A stretch of 64,000 nucleotides of DNA. Origin: an uncultured Lachnospiraceae bacterium. GTDB taxonomy: Bacteria > Bacillota > Clostridia > Lachnospirales > Lachnospiraceae. The translations under genes were made by a program, and so were the position numbers. The notes under the pieces are model-generated. The model was not told the DNA's origin, searched no databases, and saw only the letters and a list, made by a program, of their open reading frames with translations. The stretch covers positions 1-64,000 of the forward strand of contig CANQQG010000003.1 of the NCBI GenBank assembly GCA_947625875.1, read 5' to 3'. How positions within the stretch are numbered: the first letter of the stretch is position 1; each line of letters starts with the position of its first letter. Below, piece by piece: positions 8,921-20,229 of the stretch.

Positions 8921-10836
8921 CGATCGGACGGCTGGCTTTGCACAACGTAAAGAGCGGGATGAAAAATTATCTGTCGCTGATTTTATCCCTGGCGTTTACG
9001 GTCCTCATTTTCCTGAATTTCCAGATGATTGTTTTTTCGGACGTCATGAAAGCGCTCGGCGCGCACAATAAGAGCTATATCGACATAATCGTGGAGACCG
9101 TCTCAGTCGTCCTGGGCTGTTTTATGTTCTTTTTTATCAGCTACGCGATGAATGTTTTTCTGACAAGAAGGAAAAAAGAGATCGGGATCTACGCGTTTCT
9201 GGGATTGACGAACCAGCGGATCGGGAAGCTGTATATGCTGGAAATGTCCGTTGTCGGCGTTGTGACGCTTTTGGCCGGCATTGGTTCCGGTCTGCTTTTT
9301 ATGCAGCTGTTCCAGATGCTCCTGCTGAAAATGTCGGATATTACGGTTTCGATCGGCTTTTCGTTCGCATGGCAGCCGATTCTGATCACCGCAGGCGTTT
9401 TTCTTTTGATGTATGCGTTTTTTTTGTGGAAGGGCTACCGCAATCTTGTAAAAAGCAGTATTTTGAGCCAGATATCCGCCAGCAGGAGAAATGAATATGT
9501 AAAATGGCCGCTCGGCGCGCTGATCATAAAAACGGCGCTGGGGCTCGGGATCCTTTCGTCGGGCTATTATCTGGCGGTCAAAGAAGGCGGGGCGGAAGTT
9601 ATGCAGAATGTGCTGATGGCGGTCGCGCTCGTGATCGCAGGCGTTTATCTGTTATTTGGCGGTTTCGTCCCGCTCCTGTTTCAGTCGCTCGCAAAAAATA
9701 AGCATTTTTTGTACCGGAAGGAACGGAATCTCTGGATGAACCAGATTATTTTCCGCATGAAGAAAAATTACCGCACATACGCGATGGTGTGCATTCTGAT
9801 GATCTGTTCGGTGACGGCGCTGGCGGCGAGTTTTGCCATGAAGATGCGTTATGAAAACATCGTGAGGTTCCGCAATACGTATTCGTTCCAGCTTCTGAGC
9901 GGGCGCGCGGATTTACTGGAAACCGGGCGGGAGCTGATCGGACAGGATAATGACGTCACAGCGGCGGCGCAGATACCGGTTCTTATCATCCCGCTTTCGG
10001 AGGCAGAAGCAGAGACACGCCAGCAGTCAGCGGCCATTTCCTATTCGGCTCTGAAAACGCTTGCCGGGGAAACCGGGCTGGCGTTTGACATTCCGGAGCT
10101 TGCCGGGGATGAACTCGCGGAGATTTCGCACCTTTATCTGCTTTCGCTGTTGACGGAACGGGATGGGATTACGGTGACGCTGCATGGCAAAAAATATCGC
10201 CAGGTTATGGAGACGAGCGTGCCGTATCTGGGATACCTGCAGGAAAGCATGCGTTTTTTCTGCGTATCGGACGCAGAATATGAGAGGCTGCGCGCGGACG
10301 GTACGGAGCAGTACGTATGTAATTATAAGATCGCGGATATCGGGCATTATAAAGCGTCAATGGATGAACTGGACGCATTTGTGGAAAAAGAGCGGGCGGC
10401 AGGGAACAGGATCGCGCGGGTTGCGGTCGACCCGAAGAGCAGCGATATTGAGTGGATCAAAATCCTGTATTCGCTGTGCGTATTTATGTTTATGGTGTTC
10501 GTGCTGGCGGGCGGGAGCATTTTATTTATGAAGCTTTCAAATGACGCGTTTGAAGAAAAGGAGCGTTATGCGGTTTTAAAAAAGCTTGGCTGTTCCGGGC
10601 AAAAGCTGTGCAGGTCAGCCGCGAAGGAGCTTCTGGTCACGTATGCCGCGCCGTTTTTCATCATGCTGGCGTCCGCGTATTTTTCCGTCCATGCGATGGA
10701 AAAGATGATGTTTACGGATTTAACGGATGTTTTACTGGCAAGCGCGGGCATTATCTTTGTGTTTTTATCGCTGTGTTACGGGATATCCGTTTCCGTTTAT
10801 GTGAATAATGCGGGGATACGGGAGAAAAAAGAGTGA
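8917..10836 (+). CDS. FtsX-like ABC transporter permease (BceB-type)
   Basis: 639 aa, multiple TM segments, large extracellular domain, ATGA overlap with the ATPase gene. Confidence 0.88.
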   Translation: MTIGRLALHNVKSGMKNYLSLILSLAFTVLIFLNFQMIVFSDVMKALGAHNKSYIDIIVETVSVVLGCFMFFFISYAMNVFLTRRKKEIGIYAFLGLTNQRIGKLYMLEMSVVGVVTLLAGIGSGLLFMQLFQMLLLKMSDITVSIGFSFAWQPILITAGVFLLMYAFFLWKGYRNLVKSSILSQISASRRNEYVKWPLGALIIKTALGLGILSSGYYLAVKEGGAEVMQNVLMAVALVIAGVYLLFGGFVPLLFQSLAKNKHFLYRKERNLWMNQIIFRMKKNYRTYAMVCILMICSVTALAASFAMKMRYENIVRFRNTYSFQLLSGRADLLETGRELIGQDNDVTAAAQIPVLIIPLSEAEAETRQQSAAISYSALKTLAGETGLAFDIPELAGDELAEISHLYLLSLLTERDGITVTLHGKKYRQVMETSVPYLGYLQESMRFFCVSDAEYERLRADGTEQYVCNYKIADIGHYKASMDELDAFVEKERAAGNRIARVAVDPKSSDIEWIKILYSLCVFMFMVFVLAGGSILFMKLSNDAFEEKERYAVLKKLGCSGQKLCRSAAKELLVTYAAPFFIMLASAYFSVHAMEKMMFTDLTDVLLASAGIIFVFLSLCYGISVSVYVNNAGIREKKE

Positions 10837-10863
10837 CGGCGCGCCGTTTGCTGTAAAAATTCC

Positions 10864-10892
10864 TTGCATAAATACGGCGCGGCTGTTATAAT
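10864..10892 (+). promoter_or_regulatory. SigA-type promoter of thiamine operon
   Basis: TTGCAT-17 nt-TATAAT directly upstream of the TPP element. Confidence 0.75.
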
Positions 10893-10941
10893 AAATGCAG
10901 TCAATGAATCAGCCGCTGTCTGCGGATGCGCAGCAGTGCGG

Positions 10942-11040
10942 CGGCGTCAGGGGAGTCTGTTAAAACAGGCTGAGAGTAAGCTGATTTGCTTAGACCCGTA
11001 ACCTGATTTGGATAATGCCAACGTAGGGAGATGCGAAAAC
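10942..11040 (+). ncRNA. TPP riboswitch (THI element)
   Basis: GGGGAGTCTGTT..CTGAGAGTAAGCTGATTTGCTTAGACCCGTAACCTGATTTGGATAATGCCAACGTAGGGAGATGCG matches the THI box; thiE and thiC downstream. Confidence 0.93.
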
Positions 11041-11116
11041 AGGATGTGTCAGGATGATGCCTGCGGTGGGCGTCATCCTTTTTTTGGACAGAAAAAATTG
11101 TTTTCAGGGGTTTGTG

Positions 11117-12424
11117 ATGTACAGAGACAGGACATTGGAAAAAACAGACGTGCGATTGTATGCCGTTACGGACAGGAGCTGGCTGAACGGGCGCACACTG
11201 TATGAGCAGGTCGAGGAAGCGCTGCAGGGCGGAGCGACGATGGTGCAGCTGCGGGAAAAGCAGCTTTCCCGGCAGCAGTTTCTGGAAGAGGCCAGGCGCA
11301 TCAAAAAACTGTGCGCGGCGTATCATGCGCCGTTTATCATTAATGACGATGCAGAGTTTTGCAGGGAAGTCGATGCGGATGGCGTGCATGTCGGGCAAAC
11401 AGACATGGCGGTCCCGGATGTGCGGGCAGAGATTGGGGAAGGCAGGCTGATCGGCGTGTCGGCGCGGACGGTGGAGCAGGCGGTCATGGCGTGGAAACAG
11501 GGCGCGGATTATCTTGGCGCGGGCGCAGTGTTCCCGACCGGGACAAAACGCGATGCGTCGCCGCTTTCGTATAAAACGCTGCAGGAAATCTGCGCGGCTG
11601 TGCCGATTCCGGTCGTGGCGATCGGCGGCATAACAGCGGAAAATATTTCCGCCCTGCGTGGCAGCGGCATAAGCGGAGTTGCTGTTGTGAGCGCCATTTT
11701 TGCGCAGCCGGATATCCGCGGCGCGGCGCGCGGACTGCTCGCGCAGGCGCGCAGGATTACGGGCGGCATGGATACCGTTTCGGATTTTCTGAAGCGGGAG
11801 CGGCCGGCGGGCATGATCTTTGACGTGGACGGGACATTGCTGGACTCCATGCCCGTTTGGGCGCATTCAGGGGAGCGGTATCTCGCGGGGCTTGGCATTG
11901 CTGCGCCGCCGTCGCTGGGGAAAACGCTGTTTTCCATGACGCTTCCGGAGGGCGCGGCGTATATCCGCAGGACTTATCAACTGGAGCAGACAGCGGATGA
12001 GATACAAAAAGGCGTCGTGGGCGTCGTTGCGGACGCATACCGGACGACGATCGGGCTAAAGCCCGCTGTGCCGCCGTTTTTGCAGGCTCTGCGCGAAAAA
12101 CAGATCCCCATGTCGGTTGTGACGGCGGGGGAGCGCGCGCTTGTGGAAGCCGCGTTTAGTCGGCTTGGGATCGCGCAGTATTTTGATGCGGTCATCACCT
12201 GCATTGAGTTTGGGAGCGGGAAAGACCGCCCGGATATTTTTTACGCCGCGGCGGAGAAAATGGGCGTTCCGCCCGAACGGACATGGGTGGCTGAAGACGG
12301 GCTGTATGCTGTTAAAACTGCGAAACGCGCGGGTTTTCGCACGATTGGCGTTTCTGATGCGGTGAGCGCGGACGACGCCGAAGAAATGCGCATGACAGCG
12401 GATTATTATATCGCGCTGGCGTAA
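11117..12424 (+). CDS. thiE: Thiamine-phosphate synthase ThiE fused to a C-terminal HAD-family hydrolase
   Basis: VRLYAVTDRSWLNGRTLYEQVEEALQGGATMVQLREK (ThiE), then PAGMIFDVDGTLLDSMPVWAHSGERYLAGLG (HAD motif I) in one uninterrupted frame. Confidence 0.9.
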   Translation: MYRDRTLEKTDVRLYAVTDRSWLNGRTLYEQVEEALQGGATMVQLREKQLSRQQFLEEARRIKKLCAAYHAPFIINDDAEFCREVDADGVHVGQTDMAVPDVRAEIGEGRLIGVSARTVEQAVMAWKQGADYLGAGAVFPTGTKRDASPLSYKTLQEICAAVPIPVVAIGGITAENISALRGSGISGVAVVSAIFAQPDIRGAARGLLAQARRITGGMDTVSDFLKRERPAGMIFDVDGTLLDSMPVWAHSGERYLAGLGIAAPPSLGKTLFSMTLPEGAAYIRRTYQLEQTADEIQKGVVGVVADAYRTTIGLKPAVPPFLQALREKQIPMSVVTAGERALVEAAFSRLGIAQYFDAVITCIEFGSGKDRPDIFYAAAEKMGVPPERTWVAEDGLYAVKTAKRAGFRTIGVSDAVSADDAEEMRMTADYYIALA

Positions 12425-12484
12425 AATTTACACAGGGACGCCCGCGTGTTTGAATATAAAAAAGACAGGAAAGGATATGGGAAA

Positions 12485-13789
12485 ATGAGGGACTATGCAA
12501 CACAGATGGAAGCTGCCAGAAAAGGCATTGTGACAGAGGAACTGAAGAAAGTAGCGGAAAAAGAGCAGATGCGCGTTGACGAGCTGACGCCGCTTGTCGC
12601 TGAAGGAAAAGTCGTTATCTGCGCAAATAAAAACCATAAATGCCTGGATCCGGAAGGCGTCGGCTCTATGCTGCGCACAAAGATCAATGTAAATCTCGGC
12701 ATTTCGAGGGACTGCAAGGATTATGACGTGGAAATGCAGAAAGTGATGGAAGCGGTCAATATGGGCGCGCATGCGATCATGGATCTTTCTTCCCATGGCG
12801 ATACGGTTCCGTTCCGCAGGAAGCTGACGGCGGAGTGCCCTGCAATGATCGGTACGGTTCCGGTTTATGACTCGGTCATTCATTACCAGCGCGACCTTGA
12901 CACGCTCACGGCAAAAGATTTTATTGACGTCGTAAGGCTCCATGCGGAAGACGGCGTGGATTTCGTGACGCTCCACTGCGGCATTACGCGCAGGACAATC
13001 GAGCAGATCAGGAAACATAAACGGAAAATGAATATCGTATCCCGCGGCGGATCGCTCGTATTTGCATGGATGTGCATGACGGGGAATGAAAATCCTTTTT
13101 ATGAGTATTATGATGAGATCCTGGATATCTGCCGTACATATGACGTGACGATCTCGCTCGGAGACGCCTGCAGGCCGGGCTGCCTGGCGGACGCTTCGGA
13201 CGTCTGCCAGATTGAGGAACTGGTGCGGCTTGGGGAACTGACGAAACGCGCGTGGGAAAAAGATGTGCAGGTCATGGTGGAAGGGCCGGGGCATATGCCG
13301 ATGGATCAGATCGCCGCCAATATGAAGATCCAGCAGACGGTCTGCAGCGGCGCGCCGTTTTATGTCCTGGGGCCTCTGGTGACGGACATTGCGCCGGGTT
13401 ATGACCATATCACGTCCGCGATCGGCGGCGCGATTGCGGCGGCTTCCGGCGCGGCGTTCCTTTGCTATGTGACGCCTGCGGAGCATCTGGCGCTTCCGAA
13501 TGTGGAAGATGTAAAACAGGGCATCATCGCTTCTAAGATCGCGGCTCATGCGGCGGATATTGCAAAAGGCGTGCGCGGCGCGCGGGAGATGGATGATAAG
13601 ATGGCGGATGCAAGGCGCGCGCTCGACTGGGAGGCGCAGTGGGCATGCGCGATCGATCCGGAAACGGCAAAAGCGATCCGTAATGACCGCAAGCCGGAGC
13701 ATGACGACACGTGTTCGATGTGCGGGAAATTCTGTGCGGTGCGCAGCATGAATAAGGCGCTGGCGGGAGAACATATAGATATTTTATAA
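12485..13789 (+). CDS. thiC: Phosphomethylpyrimidine synthase ThiC
   Basis: [15 protein letters not shown]...[37 protein letters not shown]...[15 protein letters not shown]. Confidence 0.96.
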   Translation: MRDYATQMEAARKGIVTEELKKVAEKEQMRVDELTPLVAEGKVVICANKNHKCLDPEGVGSMLRTKINVNLGISRDCKDYDVEMQKVMEAVNMGAHAIMDLSSHGDTVPFRRKLTAECPAMIGTVPVYDSVIHYQRDLDTLTAKDFIDVVRLHAEDGVDFVTLHCGITRRTIEQIRKHKRKMNIVSRGGSLVFAWMCMTGNENPFYEYYDEILDICRTYDVTISLGDACRPGCLADASDVCQIEELVRLGELTKRAWEKDVQVMVEGPGHMPMDQIAANMKIQQTVCSGAPFYVLGPLVTDIAPGYDHITSAIGGAIAAASGAAFLCYVTPAEHLALPNVEDVKQGIIASKIAAHAADIAKGVRGAREMDDKMADARRALDWEAQWACAIDPETAKAIRNDRKPEHDDTCSMCGKFCAVRSMNKALAGEHIDIL

Positions 13790-13800
13790 GATAGACTGTG

Positions 13801-13832
13801 AAAGCCCGGCCATGTGTGAGCCGGGCTTTATT
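13801..13832. terminator. thiC terminator (convergent with XRE gene)
   Basis: AAAGCCCGGC-catgtgtga-GCCGGGCTTTATT. Confidence 0.78.
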
Positions 13833-14214
13833 CCCGGGCGTCCCTGCCCGATGTCTGATGGTTGTTATATTGTTTTATAGCTGCCTGATATTCTTTTAAT
13901 AAACGCCATAGAGCGTATAACTCCCTTTGTTCCATGTTTTCCAGGATCGCATTGATATCGTGGATAACCGTTGCGCAGCGGTTTTTCTGTATTTCCGGCG
14001 CATCGATGATAGCGGAAACGTCAACTTTGAAAAACTTTGCGATCCTGTGGTAAATTTCTATGCTTGCAGGTTTTTTGCCGCATTCTATTTTGCTGAGATA
14101 GCTGAGCGATATATTTAATTCTTCGGCTAATCGTTGCTGTGTGAAATGTTTTTCTTTTCTGAATTTTTTGATATTTTTTCCTATAACCTCATAGTTGATG
14201 TTTTTTGAATCCAT
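13828..14214 (-). CDS. XRE-family HTH transcriptional regulator
   Basis: IGKNIKKFRKEKHFTQQRLAEELNISLSYLSKIECGKKPASIEIYHRIAKFFKVDVSAI. Confidence 0.92.
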   Translation of the reverse strand: MDSKNINYEVIGKNIKKFRKEKHFTQQRLAEELNISLSYLSKIECGKKPASIEIYHRIAKFFKVDVSAIIDAPEIQKNRCATVIHDINAILENMEQRELYALWRLLKEYQAAIKQYNNHQTSGRDARE

Positions 14215-14337
14215 GAGTGTCTCCTTCTGCGTGTGATTTCAGGGGGTTATCGTGTGTTTTTTCAGAATTTCCTGAGACACTATCTATTATAATTCAAAAG
14301 AAAAAGCGAGATACGCAACAATAGTGTAATAAATATA

Positions 14338-14366
14338 TTGACATTAGGCACTATAAGTGTTATAAA
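14338..14366 (+). promoter_or_regulatory. SigA promoter with embedded CACT-ATA-AGTG palindrome
   Basis: TTGACA-17-TATAAA; CACTATAAGTG at 14349-14359. Confidence 0.6.
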
Positions 14367-14446
14367 CTAAATTAATTGGGTAGTATCATGGAGTAAAATA
14401 TGATATGATAATTGTAACCTGATAATAAATGGAAAAGGAGAACGCT

Positions 14447-14761
14447 ATGTTTGGATTATCAGTTTTAGAAAAGTATTTATTTTTTAAGACAAAAAAATGG
14501 GTTTATCTCCAGGCGACGAACTCATTTGAGAAATACAGGCTGTATCGGGAGAGGCTGGATAAAAGAGGCATCGATTATCGGGTAAGGATCATTGAATTAT
14601 CGGAAAAGGAACAGGAGGATATAAAAAGGGAAGAAAATGAGATCTTCCGGTATTGCTTCCAGTTTTATGTCAGGCCGGGAAAACGGGATATCGCGTTGAT
14701 GGCGATCGGAATTATGCCAAAATCACTGGGGCCTTTTTATTGCAGCGCAACATATATTTGA
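14447..14761 (+). CDS. Small hypothetical protein
   Basis: MFGLSVLEKYLFFKTKKWVYLQATNSFEKYRLYRERLDKRGIDYRVRII...; SD aaggag upstream; divergent from XRE regulator. Confidence 0.55.
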   Translation: MFGLSVLEKYLFFKTKKWVYLQATNSFEKYRLYRERLDKRGIDYRVRIIELSEKEQEDIKREENEIFRYCFQFYVRPGKRDIALMAIGIMPKSLGPFYCSATYI

Positions 14762-15048
14762 AATGTCTTTGCATATCCGTTTACATTTCGTTTTGTGCGT
14801 ATTCTTCCACGATCTTTTTTTCTTGTTTGCGTCCGACAGATTTTAAAGATCTGCCGGTTCAAACTATGGAATTAATATATTTCCCAAAGAAGCGTTTTTG
14901 TTTATATTTTTTTTATATTTTAATCATAAAAATAAGAAAAAAAGAGAAAAGATGAGAAAAAATGAAGATTTAAAAGAAAAACGAACCAAAAATGGAAAAT
15001 GTTATGCTTGCGAAACAGGACATAAACCAATATGATAAGAGCTATCAG

Positions 15049-15075
15049 TTAGCACTCAAAACCGGTGAGCGCTAA
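15049..15075 (+). promoter_or_regulatory. CIRCE element (HrcA operator)
   Basis: TTAGCACTC-N9-GAGCGCTAA, one substitution from the consensus TTAGCACTC-N9-GAGTGCTAA, upstream of groES. Confidence 0.93.
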
Positions 15076-15148
15076 TAATACAAAAACAGACAATTGCGGT
15101 AAAACAGTTGCATAAAAATGATGAATAAGTTTAAAGGAGGAATTATTC

Positions 15149-15433
15149 ATGAAGTTAGTACCATTATCAGACAGAGTCGTATTAAAACAGTGTGAGGCGG
15201 AGGAGACAACCGCATCCGGCATTATCCTCACAAGCGCATCCCAGGAAAAACCGCAGGAGGCGGAAGTGATCGCTGTTGGGCCGGGCGGCGTTGTAGACGG
15301 CAAGGAAATCACGATGCAGGTGAAAGAAGGACAGCGCGTTATTTATTCTAAGTACGCGGGGACGGAAGTGAAGATCGATGGGACAGAGTATATTATCGTC
15401 CGTCAGAATGATATTCTTGCAGTAGTGGAATAA
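15149..15433 (+). CDS. groES: Co-chaperonin GroES
   Basis: MKLVPLSDRVVLKQCEAEETTASGIILTSASQEKPQEAEVIAVGPG. Confidence 0.96.
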   Translation: MKLVPLSDRVVLKQCEAEETTASGIILTSASQEKPQEAEVIAVGPGGVVDGKEITMQVKEGQRVIYSKYAGTEVKIDGTEYIIVRQNDILAVVE

Positions 15434-15460
15434 TGAAACTTAAAATATAGAAGATTATAA

Positions 15461-17104
<1,644 letters not shown>

Positions 17105-17144
17105 TCAGGCATTTCCCATCGGATAAAAACAGATAAGAAAATAG

Positions 17145-17184
17145 AACCGGATACGTATATTTTGATATGCGTGTCCGGTTTTTA
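17145..17184 (+). terminator. groEL terminator
   Basis: AACCGGATACG..CGTGTCCGGTTTTTAT hairpin with T-run. Confidence 0.65.
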
Positions 17185-17276
17185 TCTGGAAAAGATTTTG
17201 GCAAAGAGAAGCTTGTAAGAATTTTCCGGGTGTGGTACAATCCCTTTGGAAAAAAGAAAGATCGGAGGCCAGACGA

Positions 17277-18140
17277 ATGGGCAGAGTAGCGGTTGTGACG
17301 GATTCAAACAGCGGAATTACGCAGGCGGAGGCGAAGGAGGCAGGGATCACCGTATTGCCAATGCCTTTTTTTATTCAGGGAGAAACGTTTTTTGAAGATA
17401 TCAATCTGACGCAGGAGCAGTTTTACGGGCGGCTTGCGGACGATGCGGAGATTTCCACATCCATGCCGGCGACAAAGGATGTGACGGAAACGTGGGACGC
17501 CTTGTTGAAAGAATATGATGAGATTGTGCATATCCCGATGTCGTCCGGGCTGAGCAGTTCCTGTGAAACGGCTTATGTGCTGGCGCAGCAGTATGAAGGG
17601 AAGGTGCAGGTCGTTGACAACCAGCGGATCTCCATTACGCAGCGGCGTTCGGCGTATGATGCGCTTATGCTCTCGGAGCAGGGAAAATCCGCGGCGGAGA
17701 TTCGGGAAACGCTTGAGCGGGAAAAATTTGAATCGAGCATTTATATCATGGTCGATACGCTCAGATATTTAAAAAAGGGCGGCCGCATTACGCCTGCCGC
17801 GGCGGCGCTTGGGACGCTTTTAAAATTAAAGCCGGTGCTGCAGATTCAGGGCGAGAAACTGGATGCGTTTGCAAAAGCGAGAACTGTCAAGCAGGCGAAA
17901 AATATCATGCTGGAAGCGATGAAAAATGACTGCCGGGACCGTTTCGGGGATGCGGAGGGCAAAAATATGTACATTGATATCGCCTATACATTTGACCGGG
18001 ACGCGGCGGAGAAGTTCCGGGAAGAATTATTAGAGGCGTTTCCGGGGCAGGAGTGCGTGGTGCATCCGCTTTCGCTGAGCGTTTCGTGCCATATCGGGCC
18101 GGGCGCGCTCGCGGTCGGGGCTTCGCACCAGTTTGTATAA
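17277..18140 (+). CDS. DegV family fatty-acid-binding protein
   Basis: MGRVAVVTDSNSGITQAEAKEAGITVLPMPFFIQGETFFEDINLTQEQFY. Confidence 0.92.
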   Translation: MGRVAVVTDSNSGITQAEAKEAGITVLPMPFFIQGETFFEDINLTQEQFYGRLADDAEISTSMPATKDVTETWDALLKEYDEIVHIPMSSGLSSSCETAYVLAQQYEGKVQVVDNQRISITQRRSAYDALMLSEQGKSAAEIRETLEREKFESSIYIMVDTLRYLKKGGRITPAAAALGTLLKLKPVLQIQGEKLDAFAKARTVKQAKNIMLEAMKNDCRDRFGDAEGKNMYIDIAYTFDRDAAEKFREELLEAFPGQECVVHPLSLSVSCHIGPGALAVGASHQFV

Positions 18141-18147
18141 ACAATGC

Positions 18148-18176
18148 TTTACTTATGCGGCGGAGTCGTGTATAAT
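18148..18176 (+). promoter_or_regulatory. purA promoter
   Basis: TTTACT-17-TATAAT. Confidence 0.6.
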
Positions 18177-18199
18177 CAGAAAGTAAAAACAGGAAACAA

Positions 18200-18225
18200 A
18201 AGGCAGGTTTTTACGACCTGCTTTT
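18200..18225 (+). promoter_or_regulatory. Terminator-like hairpin in purA 5' leader
   Basis: AAGGCAGGT-tttacg-ACCTGCTTTT between the promoter and purA. Confidence 0.55.
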
Positions 18226-18263
18226 CATATGTCCGCAGATAGAAAGAGAAAAGAGGTAGTCAG

Positions 18264-19544
18264 ATGGTAAAAGCAGTTGTAGGCGCGAACTGGGGAGATG
18301 AGGGAAAAGGCAAGATTACGGATATGCTTGCGGAGCATGCAGATATTATCGTCCGTTTTCAGGGCGGGGCGAACGCAGGCCATACGATTAAAAACAATTA
18401 TGGCAAATTTGCATTGCATACGCTTCCGTCCGGTGTGTTTTACGGACACACGACAAATATTATCGGAAACGGCGTTGCATTGGATATCCCGAAGCTGTTG
18501 GAAGAGATCCGGTCGGTTACGGACCGGGGGGTTCCGGCTCCAAAGATCCTGGCGTCTGACCGCGCGCAGATCGTGATGTCCTATCATGTGCTGTTTGACC
18601 AGTACGAAGAAGAGCGCCTGGGCGGAAAATCCTTCGGCTCAACGAAGTCGGGCATTGCGCCGTTTTATTCGGACAAATATGCCAAGATCGGTTTCCAGGT
18701 CAGCGAGCTTTTTGACGAGGGGCTTTTGCGGGAAAAAGCAGGGCGCGTCTGCGAAACGAAAAACGTATTGCTGGAGCATTTATATAAAAAGCCGCTGCTG
18801 AAAGCGGAGGATATCCTTGCGGAACTGCATTCTTATAAAGAAATGATCGGGCCGTATGTGGCGGATGTGTCAGGCTTTCTGGATCAGGCGCTCAGGGACG
18901 GAAAGACGATCCTGCTGGAGGGGCAGCTTGGCACGTTGAAAGATCCGGATCATGGAATCTATCCGATGGTGACGTCATCTTCCACATTGGCGGCTTACGG
19001 GGCGATCGGAGCCGGGATTCCGCCTTATGAGATCAAACAGGTCATTACCGTATGCAAGGCGTATTCAAGCGCAGTCGGCGCAGGCGAATTTGTCAGTGAG
19101 ATCTTCGGGGCGGAGGCGGATGAGCTGCGCAAACGCGGCGGGGACGGCGGCGAATTTGGCGCGACGACCGGACGTCCGCGCAGGATGGGCTGGTTTGACT
19201 GCGTGGCAAGCAAATATGGCTGCAGGCTGCAGGGCGCGACGGACGTGGCGTTTACCGTTCTTGACGTGCTGGGGTATCTCGATGAGATTCCGGTCTGCGT
19301 CGGATACGAAATTGACGGGACGGTTACGACGGAATTTCCGACGACGGCAGGATTAAAAAAGGCAAAACCGGTCTATGAGAAGCTGCCGGGCTGGAAATGC
19401 GATATTACGGGCATCCGCGAATATGAGAAGCTGCCGGAAAACTGCAGGAAGTATATCGAATTTGTGGAGCGCCAGATCGGTTATCCGATCACAATGGTGT
19501 CAAACGGGCCTGCGCGGGAAGACATTATATACAGGAAGAAATAG
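18264..19544 (+). CDS. purA: Adenylosuccinate synthase
   Basis: MVKAVVGANWGDEGKGKITDMLAEHADIIVRFQGGANAGHTI. Confidence 0.97.
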   Translation: MVKAVVGANWGDEGKGKITDMLAEHADIIVRFQGGANAGHTIKNNYGKFALHTLPSGVFYGHTTNIIGNGVALDIPKLLEEIRSVTDRGVPAPKILASDRAQIVMSYHVLFDQYEEERLGGKSFGSTKSGIAPFYSDKYAKIGFQVSELFDEGLLREKAGRVCETKNVLLEHLYKKPLLKAEDILAELHSYKEMIGPYVADVSGFLDQALRDGKTILLEGQLGTLKDPDHGIYPMVTSSSTLAAYGAIGAGIPPYEIKQVITVCKAYSSAVGAGEFVSEIFGAEADELRKRGGDGGEFGATTGRPRRMGWFDCVASKYGCRLQGATDVAFTVLDVLGYLDEIPVCVGYEIDGTVTTEFPTTAGLKKAKPVYEKLPGWKCDITGIREYEKLPENCRKYIEFVERQIGYPITMVSNGPAREDIIYRKK

Positions 19545-19550
19545 GGGCGC

Positions 19551-20186
19551 ATGATGGTAAGAAATATTATTTTGGACGTCGGAATGGTGCTGGTTGATTT
19601 CTGCTGGCGGGAGCTGATGGAATCGCTTGGCTTTGATGGGGAGACGCTGGAAGCGGTTGCGGACGCTACGGTGCGCACGCCGCAGTGGAATGAATATGAC
19701 CGCAGCGCGGAGACGGACGAGGAGCTGCTGGAGACGTTCCTGCAAACGGCGCCGGGACGTCAGGCGCAGATCCGGCTCTTCTGGGAGCATATGGAGGGCA
19801 TGATCCGGCAATACCCGTATGCAAAGCCATGGATCCGCGCAATGAAAGCGGCGGGTTATCGGGTATACATATTGTCGAATTACGCGAGGCGCACCTATGC
19901 GCTGACGCGGGAAAGCGGGCTGGATTTCCTGCCGCTTACGGACGGCGCGGTATTTTCTTTTGAGACAGGGCATATCAAGCCGGAGCCGGAGATCTATCAG
20001 GTGGTGATGGATAAATATCATTTAACGCCGTCAGAATGTGTGTTTCTTGACGATAATGCGGCCAATCTGACATATCCAAAGCAGATCGGCTGGAACACGA
20101 TCCGGTTTCTGACGCTGGAACAGGCGAATGCGGAACTGGAAACGCTGGGCGTTATGGTTGATCCGGTAAAGACAGCAAAAAAATAA
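19551..20186 (+). CDS. HAD family hydrolase (IA, variant 3)
   Basis: IILDVGMVLVDFCW...YILSNYARRTY...GHIKPEPEIYQVVMDKYHLTPSECVFLDDN. Confidence 0.87.
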   Translation: MMVRNIILDVGMVLVDFCWRELMESLGFDGETLEAVADATVRTPQWNEYDRSAETDEELLETFLQTAPGRQAQIRLFWEHMEGMIRQYPYAKPWIRAMKAAGYRVYILSNYARRTYALTRESGLDFLPLTDGAVFSFETGHIKPEPEIYQVVMDKYHLTPSECVFLDDNAANLTYPKQIGWNTIRFLTLEQANAELETLGVMVDPVKTAKK

Positions 20187-20193
20187 AAATATT

Positions 20194-20223
20194 TTGCATA
20201 ACTTTCCGAAAGCTGCCTATACT
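20194..20223 (+). promoter_or_regulatory. SigA-type promoter for candidate small RNA
   Basis: TTGCAT-18-TATACT in an intergenic region. Confidence 0.55.
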
Positions 20224-20229
20224 ATGAGT

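Noticed and set aside
6355-10836. Bce-like module considered as a new system
   Set aside because: Response regulator, kinase, ATPase and large permease follow the known Bce-type architecture; only the repeats upstream of the ABC genes are unusual.
10901-11866. 321-aa minus-strand ORF over the TPP riboswitch and thiE
   Set aside because: Antisense to the riboswitch and thiE; no family resemblance.
12428-13774. 448-aa minus-strand ORF opposite thiC
   Set aside because: Fully antisense to an unmistakable thiC; composition (His/Arg-rich) is typical of a shadow ORF in GC-rich codons.
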